From: Nageia nagi
Lineage: Eukaryota; Pinophyta
DNA length: 64,000 bases
NCBI GenBank assembly: GCA_050084985.1
Contig: JBITNC010000001.1
Coordinates: 35,650,001 to 35,714,000 of the forward strand
Direction: 5' to 3'
In this document: positions 24,430 through 35,166 of the stretch, piece by piece
How the letters are laid out: every line of letters starts with the position of its first letter
Position numbering within the stretch: the stretch's first letter is position 1
Program-made: the position numbers and the translations under genes
The notes under the pieces: generated by a model
Told to the model about the DNA's origin: nothing
The model's input: the letters and a program-made list of their open reading frames with translations, nothing else
Databases searched by the model: none

Positions 24430-26224
24430 TTTTGGTCCTTTTTTGAAATACCTAGCATTTTATAGGTAGAGATTATTACAAAAAACTAAGCCTATCTAGG
24501 AGGAGGTGTAATTAAGTCTTAAACTTGTGTTTCTATCTTTAGGTAAAGACTTTGAATTAACTTATGTTCTATGAATAAGCTGAATTTGAGTGATGAGATG
24601 ATGCCTAAATCCATTTTTTTTCTTTTGTGTTTGACATGTTTTGAAAGCAATTGAGACTTTATTACAAGGCATAACTTAGCTAGTTATCACTATATTATTA
24701 TGCTATATTAGCAAGATACAAACAAAGTCTTACCCATTAGTTTTATGCCATAGCTATCATGTGATAAAGAAGCTCCCTTGTGAATATAAAAACATTAATA
24801 ATTCTACTTTTATCCCAACAAGTAGGTTACTTGATGATCTTGCACAAAAGTTCATCCAATAATTTTAATCATATCCAAACCCATCCTTCTTTTTTTTGTT
24901 AAAAGAAGGGTCATTTTTTGAATTCAAAGTTACCTAAGAGCTCTAGATTTTTTCAAATCCTTTGGCTTAGACCAAGTTAAGAGGTAAAAGACTTGTTTCC
25001 ATTTTATTTTTGACATATTTTTTAGTTTCTTAATATTTCATAAATATATTAATTTTTAGGATTTTTAATGATTTTGTATTATTTTTATGTTTTTATGATA
25101 TTCTTTATGTGAATAGTTTTTAAGTGCAAGTGTTTTGTCCATATTTAGAAACATAGCTTAGGTTTTTATGTATTTATTATATATTATTTTTTTATGGGTC
25201 ACCAACAACCCCCTAAAGATCATCAATGATCTTTATGGATCATTGACACTCTACTTAAAATCGTTGGCATTCAACATTGCAAGGGGATAAAAAGAAAAAG
25301 TCTTGCTATCATTTTCTTATTTGTTTTTTATGATAGGTTAGAGATCTATTCCCCCTCTACCCCACAAGTTGAGTTTTGACCCTACATTTTCCTTTCTCAT
25401 TATTTATTGGAGCTAGGATGCTACCATGAGGATGCTCGATACTACACAAGAGGCCAATGAGGGAGGAGGTGGGTTTAAAAAAACCCCTTTTTAGTTTTTT
25501 ACTTAATGCATTAATTTTAATCATTAAAACATAAAATAAAAACCATAGGGATGTTAGGATTATTTTTTAATGATTTTAGACTATTTAATTTTTTAAACTT
25601 TTTTTCATTTTTATAAGATTTTGAATTTTTTCAAAATCGTCAATCGTGGTCATCGACTAGGCCCCAAGGTTTATAGAAACACTAGCAATTAGGCATGATC
25701 ATTGGTAATTTTGTAAATATTAACCTTGATTGCTAGTGATCATCCTTAGAGTAAATGTTCAAATATACATTTTTTTTTTATTATTATTATTTAAACATGC
25801 TAAGTTAACATTTTTCACACAACTATCTTAGGTCTTAGAGATTTTTGAGCCATGTGGGTGATACCCTAGAATCTTGTTAGAGGGCTAGGACATACTAATA
25901 GTTTAGGACCATAATTTCCTATGTAGTGTGGGCTTTAGAGTTGGTCCCTATATGGATTGCATTCATTGGGATTACCCATTGCTAGAAGCTTTATTAGAGA
26001 TATGGGACTCTTTGAGTGGCACCTTCCATATTCCTATGGGGGAGATAAATATTGTAGTGGAGAACATTCATAATTTATATCATCTATCAATTCAAAGGTA
26101 ATAGATTTAGCATGCTATGGATCAAGATTTAGTACATCTCAATGTCATTACTATTTATGGGGTAGATACAACTTATAAAGTATTAGGTGATATATTTTTA
26201 GGTGGCTTCTTGTACTTCAAAAAA
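24430..26224 (+). pseudogene. Second PMD-bearing interior (relic R), cut by the gap
   Basis: 24430-25831 is homologous to 16052-17429. After an acceptor at 25830-25831 the PMD frame reads, from 25910, H-N-F-L-C-S-V-G-F-R-V-G-P-Y-M-D-C. It goes on with W-D-S-L-S-G-T-F-H-I-P, G-E-I-N-I-V-V-E-N-I-H-N-L-Y-H-L-S-I. This is the same signature as in relic Q with more changes, including E-N for E-D. Stops at 26100-26110 follow, and the frame can be traced on to the gap at 26225. The coordinates include the non-coding upstream part. Orientation is the same as in Q, so the carrier element is on the minus strand. Confidence 0.65.
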
Positions 26225-26324
26225 NNNNNNNNNNNNNNNNNNNNNNNNNNNNNNNNNNNNNNNNNNNNNNNNNNNNNNNNNNNNNNNNNNNNNNNNNNNN
26301 NNNNNNNNNNNNNNNNNNNNNNNN
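26225..26324. other. Assembly gap (100 N)
   Basis: Exactly 100 unknown bases. A round number is the usual placeholder for a gap of unknown size, so the true distance and even the order of the two flanks are uncertain. An apparent reading frame across it (26117-26368) has no meaning. Confidence 0.99.
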
Positions 26325-26690
26325 CTCTTCTTTCAATTTTGCCTTTTAAAAGGGCTTTTCATCATTGATACACTGTAAAGTTTTTATACACTGCAAAGGC
26401 TAAAAACATGCGAATGGCTTCTAATCTGGCCACTGGTGCAAAGGTTTCTTCAAAATCAATCCCTTCAACTTGAGCATATCCCTTGCAAACAAGTCTAGCT
26501 TTATTTCGAACCACTTTCCCTTCTTCATTCATTTTATTACGAAAGACCCACTTTGTGCCAATCACATTTTTGTTGGCTGGTCTGGGAACGAGTTCCCATG
26601 TTTCATTCTTTTCAATCTGAGTGAGTTCTTCCTCCATTGCTCTCATCCAGCTTTCATCTTGGCTGGCTTCTGAGACATTCTTGGGCTCTA
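26325..26690 (-). pseudogene. Copia reverse transcriptase, N-terminal part only
   Basis: From about 26690 the minus strand reads E-P-K-N-V-S-E-A, then [38 protein letters not shown] and [15 protein letters not shown]. These are the first conserved blocks of copia RT. The catalytic Y-x-D-D lies beyond the gap. The last 40 bases before the N run lose the frame abruptly although the expected bases are still mostly present, which looks like poor sequence at a contig end. The enzyme copies element RNA to DNA in the particle. Confidence 0.9.
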
Positions 26691-28440
26691 TGCTGGACAG
26701 GAGAGAGTAGTGTGTGAGACCCCTCTGCGAGTTTGAATGCCTGTCTGAAACTCACCGATAATTTGTTCTTGTGGATGATCCTTGTGCCATCTCTTTGGTG
26801 GAGTTTTTGAATGTTCATCTTCTTCCGCCTCATTCTCTGAATCATTATCTGGGTTACTTGGCGATTTGAGTCTTCTGGTTTCTTCCCTTGTGATTGCTGT
26901 ACGGTAGGCTTAGATTTGTTTTTCTTCTGCTTATCTTCTTCAATTGGATCTTGATAATCAGGAAGATTTTCATCATCATTTCTCTTAGGAAGATTTCTTT
27001 GCTCATCAACACGAACATCAGCACTATCAACAATTGTTTTTGTCCTTTTATTGTAGCACCTGTACGCTTTGCTCTTCGAAGAATAGCCAAGAAAGATACC
27101 TTCGTCTGATCTGTCCTCAAACTTTCCTAAGTTTTCTTCTGTTCTTTTGATGTAGCATTTACTGCCAAAGATCCTGAAATGCCTTACTGTAGCTCTTCTT
27201 CCAAACCATAATTCATATGGTGTTCTGTCCTCATGTGGTCGCATCATACATCTATTTTGAATATGTACTGCAGTATGCACTGCTTCTTTCCAAAACTTAT
27301 CAGCGACCTTGCTTTCTATCAACATGGTTCGAGCCATTTCTTGTACAGCTCTATTTTTCCTTTCAACTACTCCATTTGTTTGTGGAGTTCTGGCTGCAGA
27401 GAATTGCCTTTTTATTCCATGTTGTATGCAAAACTCATTAAACTCATCAGAGGTGAATTCACCTCCCCTGTCTGAGCGAATACACTTAATTTTCCTTTCC
27501 ATTTGATTTTCTACTTGGTTTTTAAATGCTTTGAACATTTCAAAAGCTTCAGATTTATGTTTCAAGAATTGCACCCAAGTCATTCTTGAATAATCATCAA
27601 TGAATAGAATAAAATACTTATCTCCATTGAAGCTTTGTGTTCTCATTGGTCCACATAAGTCGGTGTGAACAATCTCCAATGGTTTGCTTGTGTGATACTC
27701 TTTTACTTTGAACTTTGTCCGTGTTTGTTTTCCCTTTTGGCATGAATCACAGATATCATTTACTGGTGTGCTGATACGGGGCATATCTCTTACCGCTCTT
27801 TTGGAACAAATGTTCATCAAGTTCTTAAAACCGATGTGTCCCAATCTCTTATGCCATAGCCAATCATCACTCTCCTTGCCTAAAAGACATGATCCTTCTG
27901 AAACATCTGATAAGGTGTATAAATTCCCGCTGGTTCTTGTACCGACTGCTATAAGTCTTCCACTGTTTGCCCTTCGGATCTCACAACCATGCTTTTTGAA
28001 GATTACATCATGTCCTTTGTCGCATATTTGACTGACGCTTAACAAATTATGCCTCAGTCCCACAACAAACAATACCTCTTCGGATCTGATGTTGCCATCA
28101 TTTATCTTGACTGTCCCTTTGCCGATAATCTGTGCTCCGTCATTGTTTCCAAATCTAACTGACCCACCTTCATATTCTTGTAGTTTTTGGAATTTCTTTT
28201 TGTCACCTGTCATGTGACTTGAGCATCCGCTGTCTAATATCCATGGTGAAGGTTTGTCTTGAGCTTTCAATGCAGTTTGAACGATTAAAGACTCTTTGTC
28301 CTTTTTGAGTTTCCCCTTTTCTTTCCAGACCTGTTTAACTTTTGTTTCAGCTCCTAGTTTCTTATTACACTTTTCTTCTTTCTGTGGAAGACTGCGCTGA
28401 AACTGTTTATTCTGTCTTACGGGAGGAAATTGTCTCCGTG
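26654..28440 (-). CDS. Copia protease and integrase part of pol
   Basis: The frame starts about 28440, after a frame change at the end of gag, and runs to 26654. It shows D-S-G-C-S-S-H-M near 28230, the copia protease active site. Next come L-W-H-K-R-L-G-H with C-D-S-C-Q-K-G-K (GAG-pre-integrase and integrase HHCC zinc domain), then H-T-D-L-C-G-P, S-D-R-G-G-E-F and G-V-V-E-R-K-N-R, holding the D, D and E of the integrase core. Its C-terminal part (after about 26870) is out of frame: the family-typical H-P-Q-E-Q-I-I-G linker is readable in another frame at 26775-26750. Protease matures the polyprotein; integrase inserts cDNA. One ATG-initiated frame is 538 codons (28270-26654), but the family makes this as part of a polyprotein. 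Confidence 0.92.
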
Positions 28441-30224
28441 GGAAAATCTCATGCCGTGATTAACTCTGCAGAATCTGGCAATGTGTCCATATTTACGACA
28501 GTTGTAACACTTAACAGGATACTCCATTAATGGACCGAATGCATTCCTCGTAACAAAGGTTCTTGGTTTGATATTGTACTTACACTCAGAAATTTTATGC
28601 CCATACGCATTGCATTTGAAACAGTATCCATTGAAGGAATGGATGTAACTGTTACGTTGCTGAGTTCTTCTTTGTCCTGCATAAGGTCTTCTTCTGGAAT
28701 GCACTTGAGTGAAGCCATCATCCTTCAGTTCTGAGCTACCTTCCTTTTTCTTGGTTTCTTCTATGTTTTCCTCCTTTTTGTTATTGGAAGATTGTCCTTG
28801 TTCATATCCCAGACCAGATTTATCCGAAAACATTCTTTGACTGTTGATGATTTCATTAAGTTTGGTCGACCTTCCTTCTAGATATTCAAAGGAACTGATT
28901 TTCTTGGTTACTTCCTCTAGTTGTATACGTAGCCCGGTTATTTCTTCTTCGAGCTTACTACAATTCTTAACTTTCTCGAGAAGCTGTTCCTCTAAACTCT
29001 CATTTATCCTCTTGGATTCTTCGACTTCTATTTTTAGGTTTTCTACAGTAGTACTTGCATCATCATACCTTTTTGAGAGTATCTTATTTTTCTTTACTTC
29101 TTTATTCAATTCATTCAATGCTGTCATTAGTTCTTCTTCAATGTCAATCTCAATCTCACAGTCATCTTCTTCATCTGTCTCTTCCTTCTTATGTTTTTGG
29201 TCATTTTGATTATTTACATTCAGTTTTTCTTCAAATGCCATAAACAATGACTCATTGTATTCTTTTTCTGATTCGTTACTGGAATCATCACTAGTGGAGC
29301 CTTCATTTTTAGATAAGAGGCTCTGTCTATTTGACTTTCTATTCGAGCCTGGGATTTCATCTTGCGGTTTTTCTCAAAATATGATTCTTGATCATCTTTA
29401 TCAGATTTTCTATATGGACACTTTGAGATAAAATGACCAATACCACCGCAATTAAAACATTTAAAAGGCAGTTTGCCTTTATACTTACCTTTTCCCCTTT
29501 TTAGCTTTCTGATGAAGTTTGCTTCTGCTTCATCTGATTGTTCCTCATCGTCAGTATCTACTTTGGCTTTGGTACTGCTACAGGTTTTAAACGCTGCTTC
29601 CTTTTCTGAATGTTTTGTTTTTCCGATCCTCATTTCATAAGCAGTTAGCGATCCATGCAATTCATCCATGCTAAAAGTTTTCAAATTTTTCGCTTCTTCA
29701 ATAGCAGACACTTTTGAGTCAAAGCGAGATGTGAGAGATCGCAGTACCTTTTTTACGATGACATGATCTTCAATCTCTTCTCCAAGGCCTCTGATCGCAT
29801 TAGTAATTTCATTTACTCTTAGCATGTAGGCTTCGATGGTTTCATTTTCATTCATCTTTAGACCTTCGAATTGAGCTCTATGTGTTTGGAGTTTTGCTTC
29901 TTTGACTTTGTCATCTCCTTCGTGAATGCTTTTCAATTTATTCCATATTTCTTTAGCAGACTTGCATGCCATAACTTTTACTAGTTCGCTGTCCACAAGA
30001 CCACACATTAGAGCGTTTCTTGCTTTGGCATCATATTCAAAAGCCTTTCTTTCTGCTTCATCTTGTGGACCTGTAGAGGGAGGAGTGTAACCCCTTTTAA
30101 CGGCATCCCAAGTACCAAAACCCAATGCACTGAGATAAGTCTTCATTCGGATTTTCCAGAACCCATAATTGGTTCCATCAAAGAGCGGTGCCTTGTTAGA
30201 TGAGAAACCTTCTCCGCTTGCCAT
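28417..30224 (-). pseudogene. Copia gag with one frameshift
   Basis: The first frame (30224-29220) starts M-A-S-G-E-G-F, then F-D-G-T-N-Y-G-F-W-K-I-R-M, the gag-polypeptide/UBN2 domain typical of copia gag. A zinc knuckle C-F-N-C-G-G-I-G-H-F-I-S-K-C follows near 29460-29420. The second frame (29247-28417) continues with an acidic coiled coil (about residues 20-130) and two more knuckles, C-F-K-C-N-A-Y-G-H and C-Y-N-C-R-K-Y-G-H. Loss of one base in the five-T run at 29306-29310 would explain the switch. Gag forms the particle and binds element RNA. The start at 30224 is supported by its place 50 bases from the primer site. Three knuckles and a long coiled coil make this gag larger than usual. 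Confidence 0.9.
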
Positions 30225-30273
30225 AGTGCCACTATCCGGATCTCCTTAGCTGTTATAGCCTACTTAGGAACTT

Positions 30274-30286
30274 GGCTCTGATACCA
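30274..30286 (-). other. Primer-binding site, initiator tRNA-Met
   Basis: The minus strand reads TGGTATCAGAGCC, the standard plant iMet primer site of copia elements. It lies two bases inside the LTR edge at 30289. Confidence 0.95.
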
Positions 30287-30288
30287 AT

Positions 30289-32075
30289 TGTTGGACTTCA
30301 AGTGACACTGAGAGGGGGGGGGGTGAATCAGTATATATAAAAATAATCAATTTAATAACGATAGATTAAAAACCAGAGAAAACTAAGCAATCACACCAGC
30401 ACATCACACAACACCAGATGTAACGAGGTTCACCAGATTGGCTACATCCCCGAACAAGACTGCTTGGACACCAATCCAAATCCAGCCATAAAAGAGAGCT
30501 TACAAATTCACAGCACCGACTGTGAAGGGTAGCACCAACTACCACTCTGAGAATAGCAGCACCAACTGCTTGGAGCACCAACTCCAGCTCTCTCATTCAC
30601 AGCACCAACTGTGAAGGGTAGCACCCACTACCACTTATCAAGCACCCACTTGATACAACATTCAAAAGGGAGAAAAGAATTCAGTTCTAGAAGACCCTCA
30701 ATGGTCTAGCTCTAATGCTCATTTCATGCTCTTCAGATACTTCACTTTACACACAGCACTTGCTTTCACTCACTTCTCTGCTCATCACATTCATGCAATT
30801 ACCTGCGTTTGCATACTTTACTTCACATACTTCTCATCACATACTCCACGCACACTTTGCCTCTATTCACCCCTTTTCATTCCACACATTTTACACCTAG
30901 AAACCAACTCTTATATCTGCATATCCCATTACCTGCTTCACTTCTCCTTGAGCTGTGAAACCGCAACTACCACTTTCCTCGAGCTGTGCACTCATAACTT
31001 ACATTGTCCTCCAGCTGTGCAATCTCAGCTACTTCTCTCCTCGAGCTGTGCACTCATAACTTCTTGCCATTTTCACACTGTTCACACTGCAACTCTCTGC
31101 TCCTTTTCTTACATCCATTTTTCACATTATTCCTGTACTTAACCGTTACACATCAAGAACACTCCTAGAAACTGTTCCTGTCATTATACGTTATCAATAG
31201 AATCCTTGTTTGTAACTGACGAACGCCTTTATTTCTCAGACAGAGTTGTTTTGACAAGTATACCTCTTTCTTCATGAATTTCAGCTAATTCCGGATTCTT
31301 TTATTCTTCACTATGGTGTTACTTACGATTCCGGACCCTTTGTCTTCTTCATGATAGCTTCTCTGATAATTCCGGACTCTTTTCCTCGCTTACCGGATGT
31401 TTGCTATATATATTGTGTTGTCATCATTCTCCGGACTCCGGAAATAGAATAAAACGCTTTCCGCATGATGTCATCATTTCCGGACCTTTACCTTCGGACG
31501 TTTGTTTCCGGATCTTTACCTCCGGACGTTTGTTTCCGAATCTTTACCTCCGGACGTTTGTTTCCGGACTTTTGAACTCTGCATAATGATGTCATCACTT
31601 CCGGACTCCGGAAATAGAGTAAAACGCTTCTTGCATGATGTCATCATCTTCATACTCCGGAAGAGAGTTCCAATGTTTCTGCGTGGCTCTCCGGACTTTT
31701 CAACACCAACTGCTAACGTCATCTTCTCCGGACACTTATCTCCGGACTTTTGTCTCCGAACTTTTCAATCTCTCTTTGCCGATCTCATTTCTGCATTCCG
31801 GAATGCTTTGTTCGCTGACTCCGGCTCTTTGATTATTCTTTGCTGACCTCATCACTTCCGGACTCCGGTTTTGGGTGAAGGCCCGAAATCGCTGACGTCA
31901 TTTCTTCCGGAACTAGATCAACCAATCACACTTCTCTTCCGGAACACAGTTAAACCTCCGAAACCCGATCAAACAGTCTCGCTTCACTTCCGGAACTTAG
32001 TTAATCCTCCGGAACCCGATCAATATCTTGTTGACAACAATTACAATCACACTTCTCAATCACACATACTCAACA
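30289..32075 (-). repeat. 5' LTR of the young copia element (about 1.79 kb)
   Basis: On the plus strand it begins TGTTGGACTTC beside the primer site and most likely ends CAACA at 32071-32075, giving TGTTG/CAACA termini. An alternative end is 32039. The bases after it, aatag, would be the target duplication, but the other side is lost. Internal repeats are agcaccaact-type words (30498-30660), a 24-bp repeat cctcgagctgtgcactcata plus actt (near 30978 and 31041) and the CCGGA-rich region (31285-32020). Plus-strand frames such as 30726-31142 are low-complexity and not genes. Confidence 0.85.
31285..32020 (-). promoter_or_regulatory. CCGGA-rich U3 region with bZIP-type sites
   Basis: In about 740 bp I count some 23 copies of CCGGA or its close context (ttccggact, ctccggacg). 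There are also three copies of the near-palindrome atgatgtcatcat at 31465, 31586 and 31635, the second less perfect, and one full TGACGTCA at 31893-31900. The last is the classic bZIP/TGA-factor site. The region is the upstream (U3) part of the LTR for the minus-strand element. A possible TATA box is tatatata at 31403-31411. Enhancer function is an inference. Confidence 0.6.
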
Positions 32076-33055
32076 AATAGCACTCCAAATTCAGCATTAC
32101 AACCATGAAGGAAAAATGGTAGTTTGATAATGAAACAATGCTTCTAATTTCAACATCCAAGCATAGAGAGACAAATAACAATATTTCAATAATAAAAAGT
32201 AATTGTATTAATAAGTAATGATAAATCACAATTATAATATTTTTTCCAATCTATAGATTTTGTATAAGGATTATCTTCTATAGGGTTATTTCATATGGCT
32301 CCAGGGCCTCACCAATCCCAGGAGTAGTGAGGCAAGACTAGGTCTTCTTTGCAATAATTATGATGGAACCACCAGTATTCCTCTCAACATGACTAGAGTA
32401 AGTTAGAAGGTAGCCTTCTCTTTGCTTGATACCTCAAATGCAAGTCACCCAATAAGTGGCTAAGATAAAGTCTCCATTCAATATGAAAGTAAGGGTTTAT
32501 AATCAAACTCAACATATCTCAGAATGACTATGAGGGTGATCATATTCTAATCTTGCATTGGGATGATCTAATAGTGGAGAGATGTGATTCATGTGCTCAT
32601 GTATGCAATATTCAAGATAGGGAGCCTTGTGATAAGTGAAATCATATCCAAGGGATAGGAAAGCCAATATCTAAGAGGGGATGATAACAAGATGTATCAT
32701 GATCAGTTCCATCAATCCATATGCCTAGTAAGGCCAATGTGGGATCTTGGGATGCTTTCATACTTAATGTCCATGTTCTAGGGCCATCCACTTATCTTGA
32801 TATTACCAATGCCTAGTTTGAAGTGTTGAGTCCATTCTTGGAGCTTCAAATATCCTTGTAGTCAGTGCAATCACTTAGGGGGATGCTCTACTTTAAATAG
32901 GGGGAGTTAATGATTAGAGATACATTTAATACTAATATTATAATCATTAAGGTTAAAATATGCAATACCTCATTTAATGAGATTAGTATTGCATTTACAA
33001 TTATAATTGCCTTGGTATCAAAAATACAATATTTATTGGTATTTTGGTAAATACA

Positions 33056-33086
<31 letters not shown>

Positions 33087-33247
33087 AAAAGGCTATTGAT
33101 TCCATAATTGGAGCTTTATTAAGTCTCTAAGTGGAATTTACATCATTTTGACCAAATTATACACATATTGATAAAAATAATCCTAAATTAATGTTCCCAT
33201 TTATTGTAGGTGAAATGAAAAAAATACATAAAAATTGGGATATTACA

Positions 33248-33262
33248 AGTTTTCCCTCCCCA
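33248..33262 (-). other. Polypurine tract of copy 2
   Basis: The minus strand reads GGGGAGGGAAAACT immediately before the LTR start TGTAATATCCC at 33247. Copy 1 has a weaker version (caatttggggatgctatact). Confidence 0.65.
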
Positions 33263-33435
33263 AATTTCTTTCCCTTAAGCAATTCAAAAAGTTGACTGCT
33301 GCAATAATATTTTCTTGACTGATCCATGAATATTCAATCTTTGGTACAACAAATAGTTGTTGTACATGTCTCAGTTATATACCCTTGATGATGAGCTTCT
33401 ATACCTTGGTCCTTGAAGAAAAAACTCACCTCTTA

Positions 33436-33789
33436 TCATTGAAACTGAGTTTGAAAATCACCCAAGGGATACATCCATTTAACTCTAAGTGTTACCATTT
33501 GCATGCTATCTTGAGGAAATACATAAAATTCATCCTCAAGGTCATAGTTTCCCATATTGATATTGAGTCTTACTAAACAATCAAATAAGGTATAATTCCC
33601 ATAGGCATTAGATACATAGAATGCTTTTACCAATTTTATTGGAAGGCTCTTTCTAACAACAAACCCATGGTCAAAGAAGCTTTGTATACCTCCATTATCA
33701 ACCAAAATGGAAACTTTCTCCCCCATTATTAATCCTTTGATCTTGATAGAGCAATAGTGTGGAACCAAATGACCTTCTATTGTCTGCAT
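33436..33789 (-). pseudogene. Retropepsin relic, copy 2 (open frame of 117 codons)
   Basis: The frame reads G-H-L-V-P-H-Y-C-S-I-K-I-K-G near the start and I-L-V-D-N-G-G-I-Q-S-F-F-D-H-G-F, the protease active-site region with D-N-G instead of D-S/T-G. It ends in a Y-P-L-G-D-F-Q block. It is uninterrupted over the protease core, unlike copy 1. Gag-like but unreadable sequence precedes it to about 34640. The sequence after it is non-coding up to the purine tract, so the protease is the last coding part. Family members normally continue into RT. Confidence 0.65.
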
Positions 33790-34644
33790 ATCTAAACTAA
33801 TTCTTGGATAAGGGTGACCTTTCTTTGATGGTGGTCAATATTGTGATGCCTTATCTTCATCAGGTGAAACTACTTTCTTTTGATACTAAAATTGCATCTA
33901 TTCCCTTTGAGTGTTAGGATGCACCTCTCTTAGTGGTGCTACATCCAATTTTTCTTCTCCCTTAGTCACCTAAATGAAGTTTCAAAAACTCAATGCTTTC
34001 TTGACATCTTATGGGAGTGTTGAATAAACCTGAAACAATTTGCATAAGGATGTGGTGAGAGTAGTAGAGATATGGAGAACCTCTTGGATATCCATATCCT
34101 CCTTATTCTTTGTGTGCTTGCATTCTTTATGATGGATACTTCCTTTTATATCAATATTTACTTTATAGGCTTCCCTAATATGAAACCCTTCATCTTAGCA
34201 TTCACAATGGTGATGTGATGATCATAAATCCTTACAACAATAAAAAACCATGTAATTCCCTAGAATTTCTGAAGGAAAGCTTGCTTATTTCTCATACCTA
34301 AAGATGTCATAGTGATGCCTTAGTACCAACAACTTGGGAGAATCTTTGTATCTAAAAAATGGCCTCAAATTTTTTAAATTATGATCCCAAAATATAGACA
34401 TCCTCCCTCTAGTGAAAAATGGTAATGTAAAAACCTCAAAACTTAGAATTGAGCCTCTTAGAAGCCCAATGACTTATTCCCAAATGTTTTTCTCTGTCTT
34501 AGATACCCAACAAACCCTCCTATGATGCTCAATAGACCCTTTAGCTTCCTCAATGTCCAACATCCTACCTCCCTAGATGGATTTCAAATTTCTAGCTTCA
34601 AATTTGGTGTTATAGGGCTAAGAGATAATGTGAATTTGTATTTT

Positions 34645-35152
34645 TGTTTGAATGTATAATGTATTATTGTAAAGGTTGTATTAAATCTTCTATATAAATT
34701 CACTAATACTTAAGGGTATCATTTGATACCTTAAGTATTCAAGTGAATATGATAATGTAACTTGTCCTACACTTCATGTCATGAGCATGCCTCTTGGGTA
34801 AAAAGATGTGCATGTCATGTTTTTGTACATTGGATAAAAGGGTGATTTAAAGAGGGATTTTTGGCTTTAAAATAGAAGGCTCCCTGTTTGTGATAATAAA
34901 CCAATTTGTAGAGTAAAGTTATGCTATAGGATAAAAGTGTAGGAGTTGAGATTAGGAGGATTGTAAGAGAGTTGTATTTGTGATTAAAGTAAAGATCTAA
35001 TTAGTGGATGTACTCTTAGTTGGAGAAACCACTTTACATCTTGAGTTACTTTGTGAGATTGTCTTATGTATGAGTTTGTTAGATGTGAATTTGAGAGCTT
35101 TCATGTGATTTTGGTAGATTAGAAATTATCTTATATATGTTAGTTCCTTTAA
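34645..35152 (+). repeat. 5' LTR of copia A
   Basis: It starts tgtttgaatgtataatg and matches the LTR of B (59456-59945) throughout, for example in 'taacttgtcctacactt'. The TATA region is degenerate here (ctttaaaatagaag), whereas B has tataaata. A hairpin at 34705-34739 is conserved in both. Confidence 0.75.
34705..34739. repeat. Hairpin in the LTR of copia A
   Basis: Arms aatacttaagg-tatca and tgataccttaagtatt pair over 16 bp with one bulged G and a two-base loop. The same structure is at 59517-59551 in B. Confidence 0.8.
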
Positions 35153-35154
35153 TT

Positions 35155-35166
35155 TGGTATTAGAGC
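35155..35166 (+). other. Primer-binding site of copia A
   Basis: tggtattagagc differs by one base from the iMet site TGGTATCAGAGC and lies just inside the LTR. Confidence 0.8.

Larger units (their letters stand above)
26325..32075 (-). mobile_element. Young Ty1/copia element, 3' part missing at the gap
   Basis: On the minus strand the order is 5' LTR (32075-30289), primer site (30286-30274), gag from ATG 30224, protease, integrase, and RT up to the gap. It has normal base composition and long open frames, in contrast to all neighbours. Its breaks are single-base frameshifts, several at homopolymers, and not substituted stops. It lies within the LTR of element copy 2 (32081-33247). The rest of RT, RNase H and the 3' LTR must lie in the gap or elsewhere. 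The long coiled coil and three zinc knuckles in gag hint at a Sirevirus-like or Tork-like lineage, but this is not settled. Confidence 0.9.
32081..34640 (-). mobile_element. Gypsy-like element lacking RT/integrase, copy 2
   Basis: This is the minus-strand counterpart of 1-2000. It has an interior with retropepsin (34640-33262), a purine tract (33261-33248) and an LTR that starts at 33247 and continues left to the young copia insertion at 32075. The internal order and lengths agree with copy 1, base for base in many places. The rest of the LTR should lie on the other side of the copia element, beyond the gap. Confidence 0.65.

Noticed and set aside
26117-26368. Reading frame that spans the N run
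   Set aside because: It joins two contigs through unknown bases. The left part is PMD relic R and the right part is antisense copia RT.
30726-31142. 138-codon plus-strand frame in the copia LTR, rich in His, Ser and Phe
   Set aside because: It is low-complexity, antisense to the element, inside LTR repeats, and without a family match.
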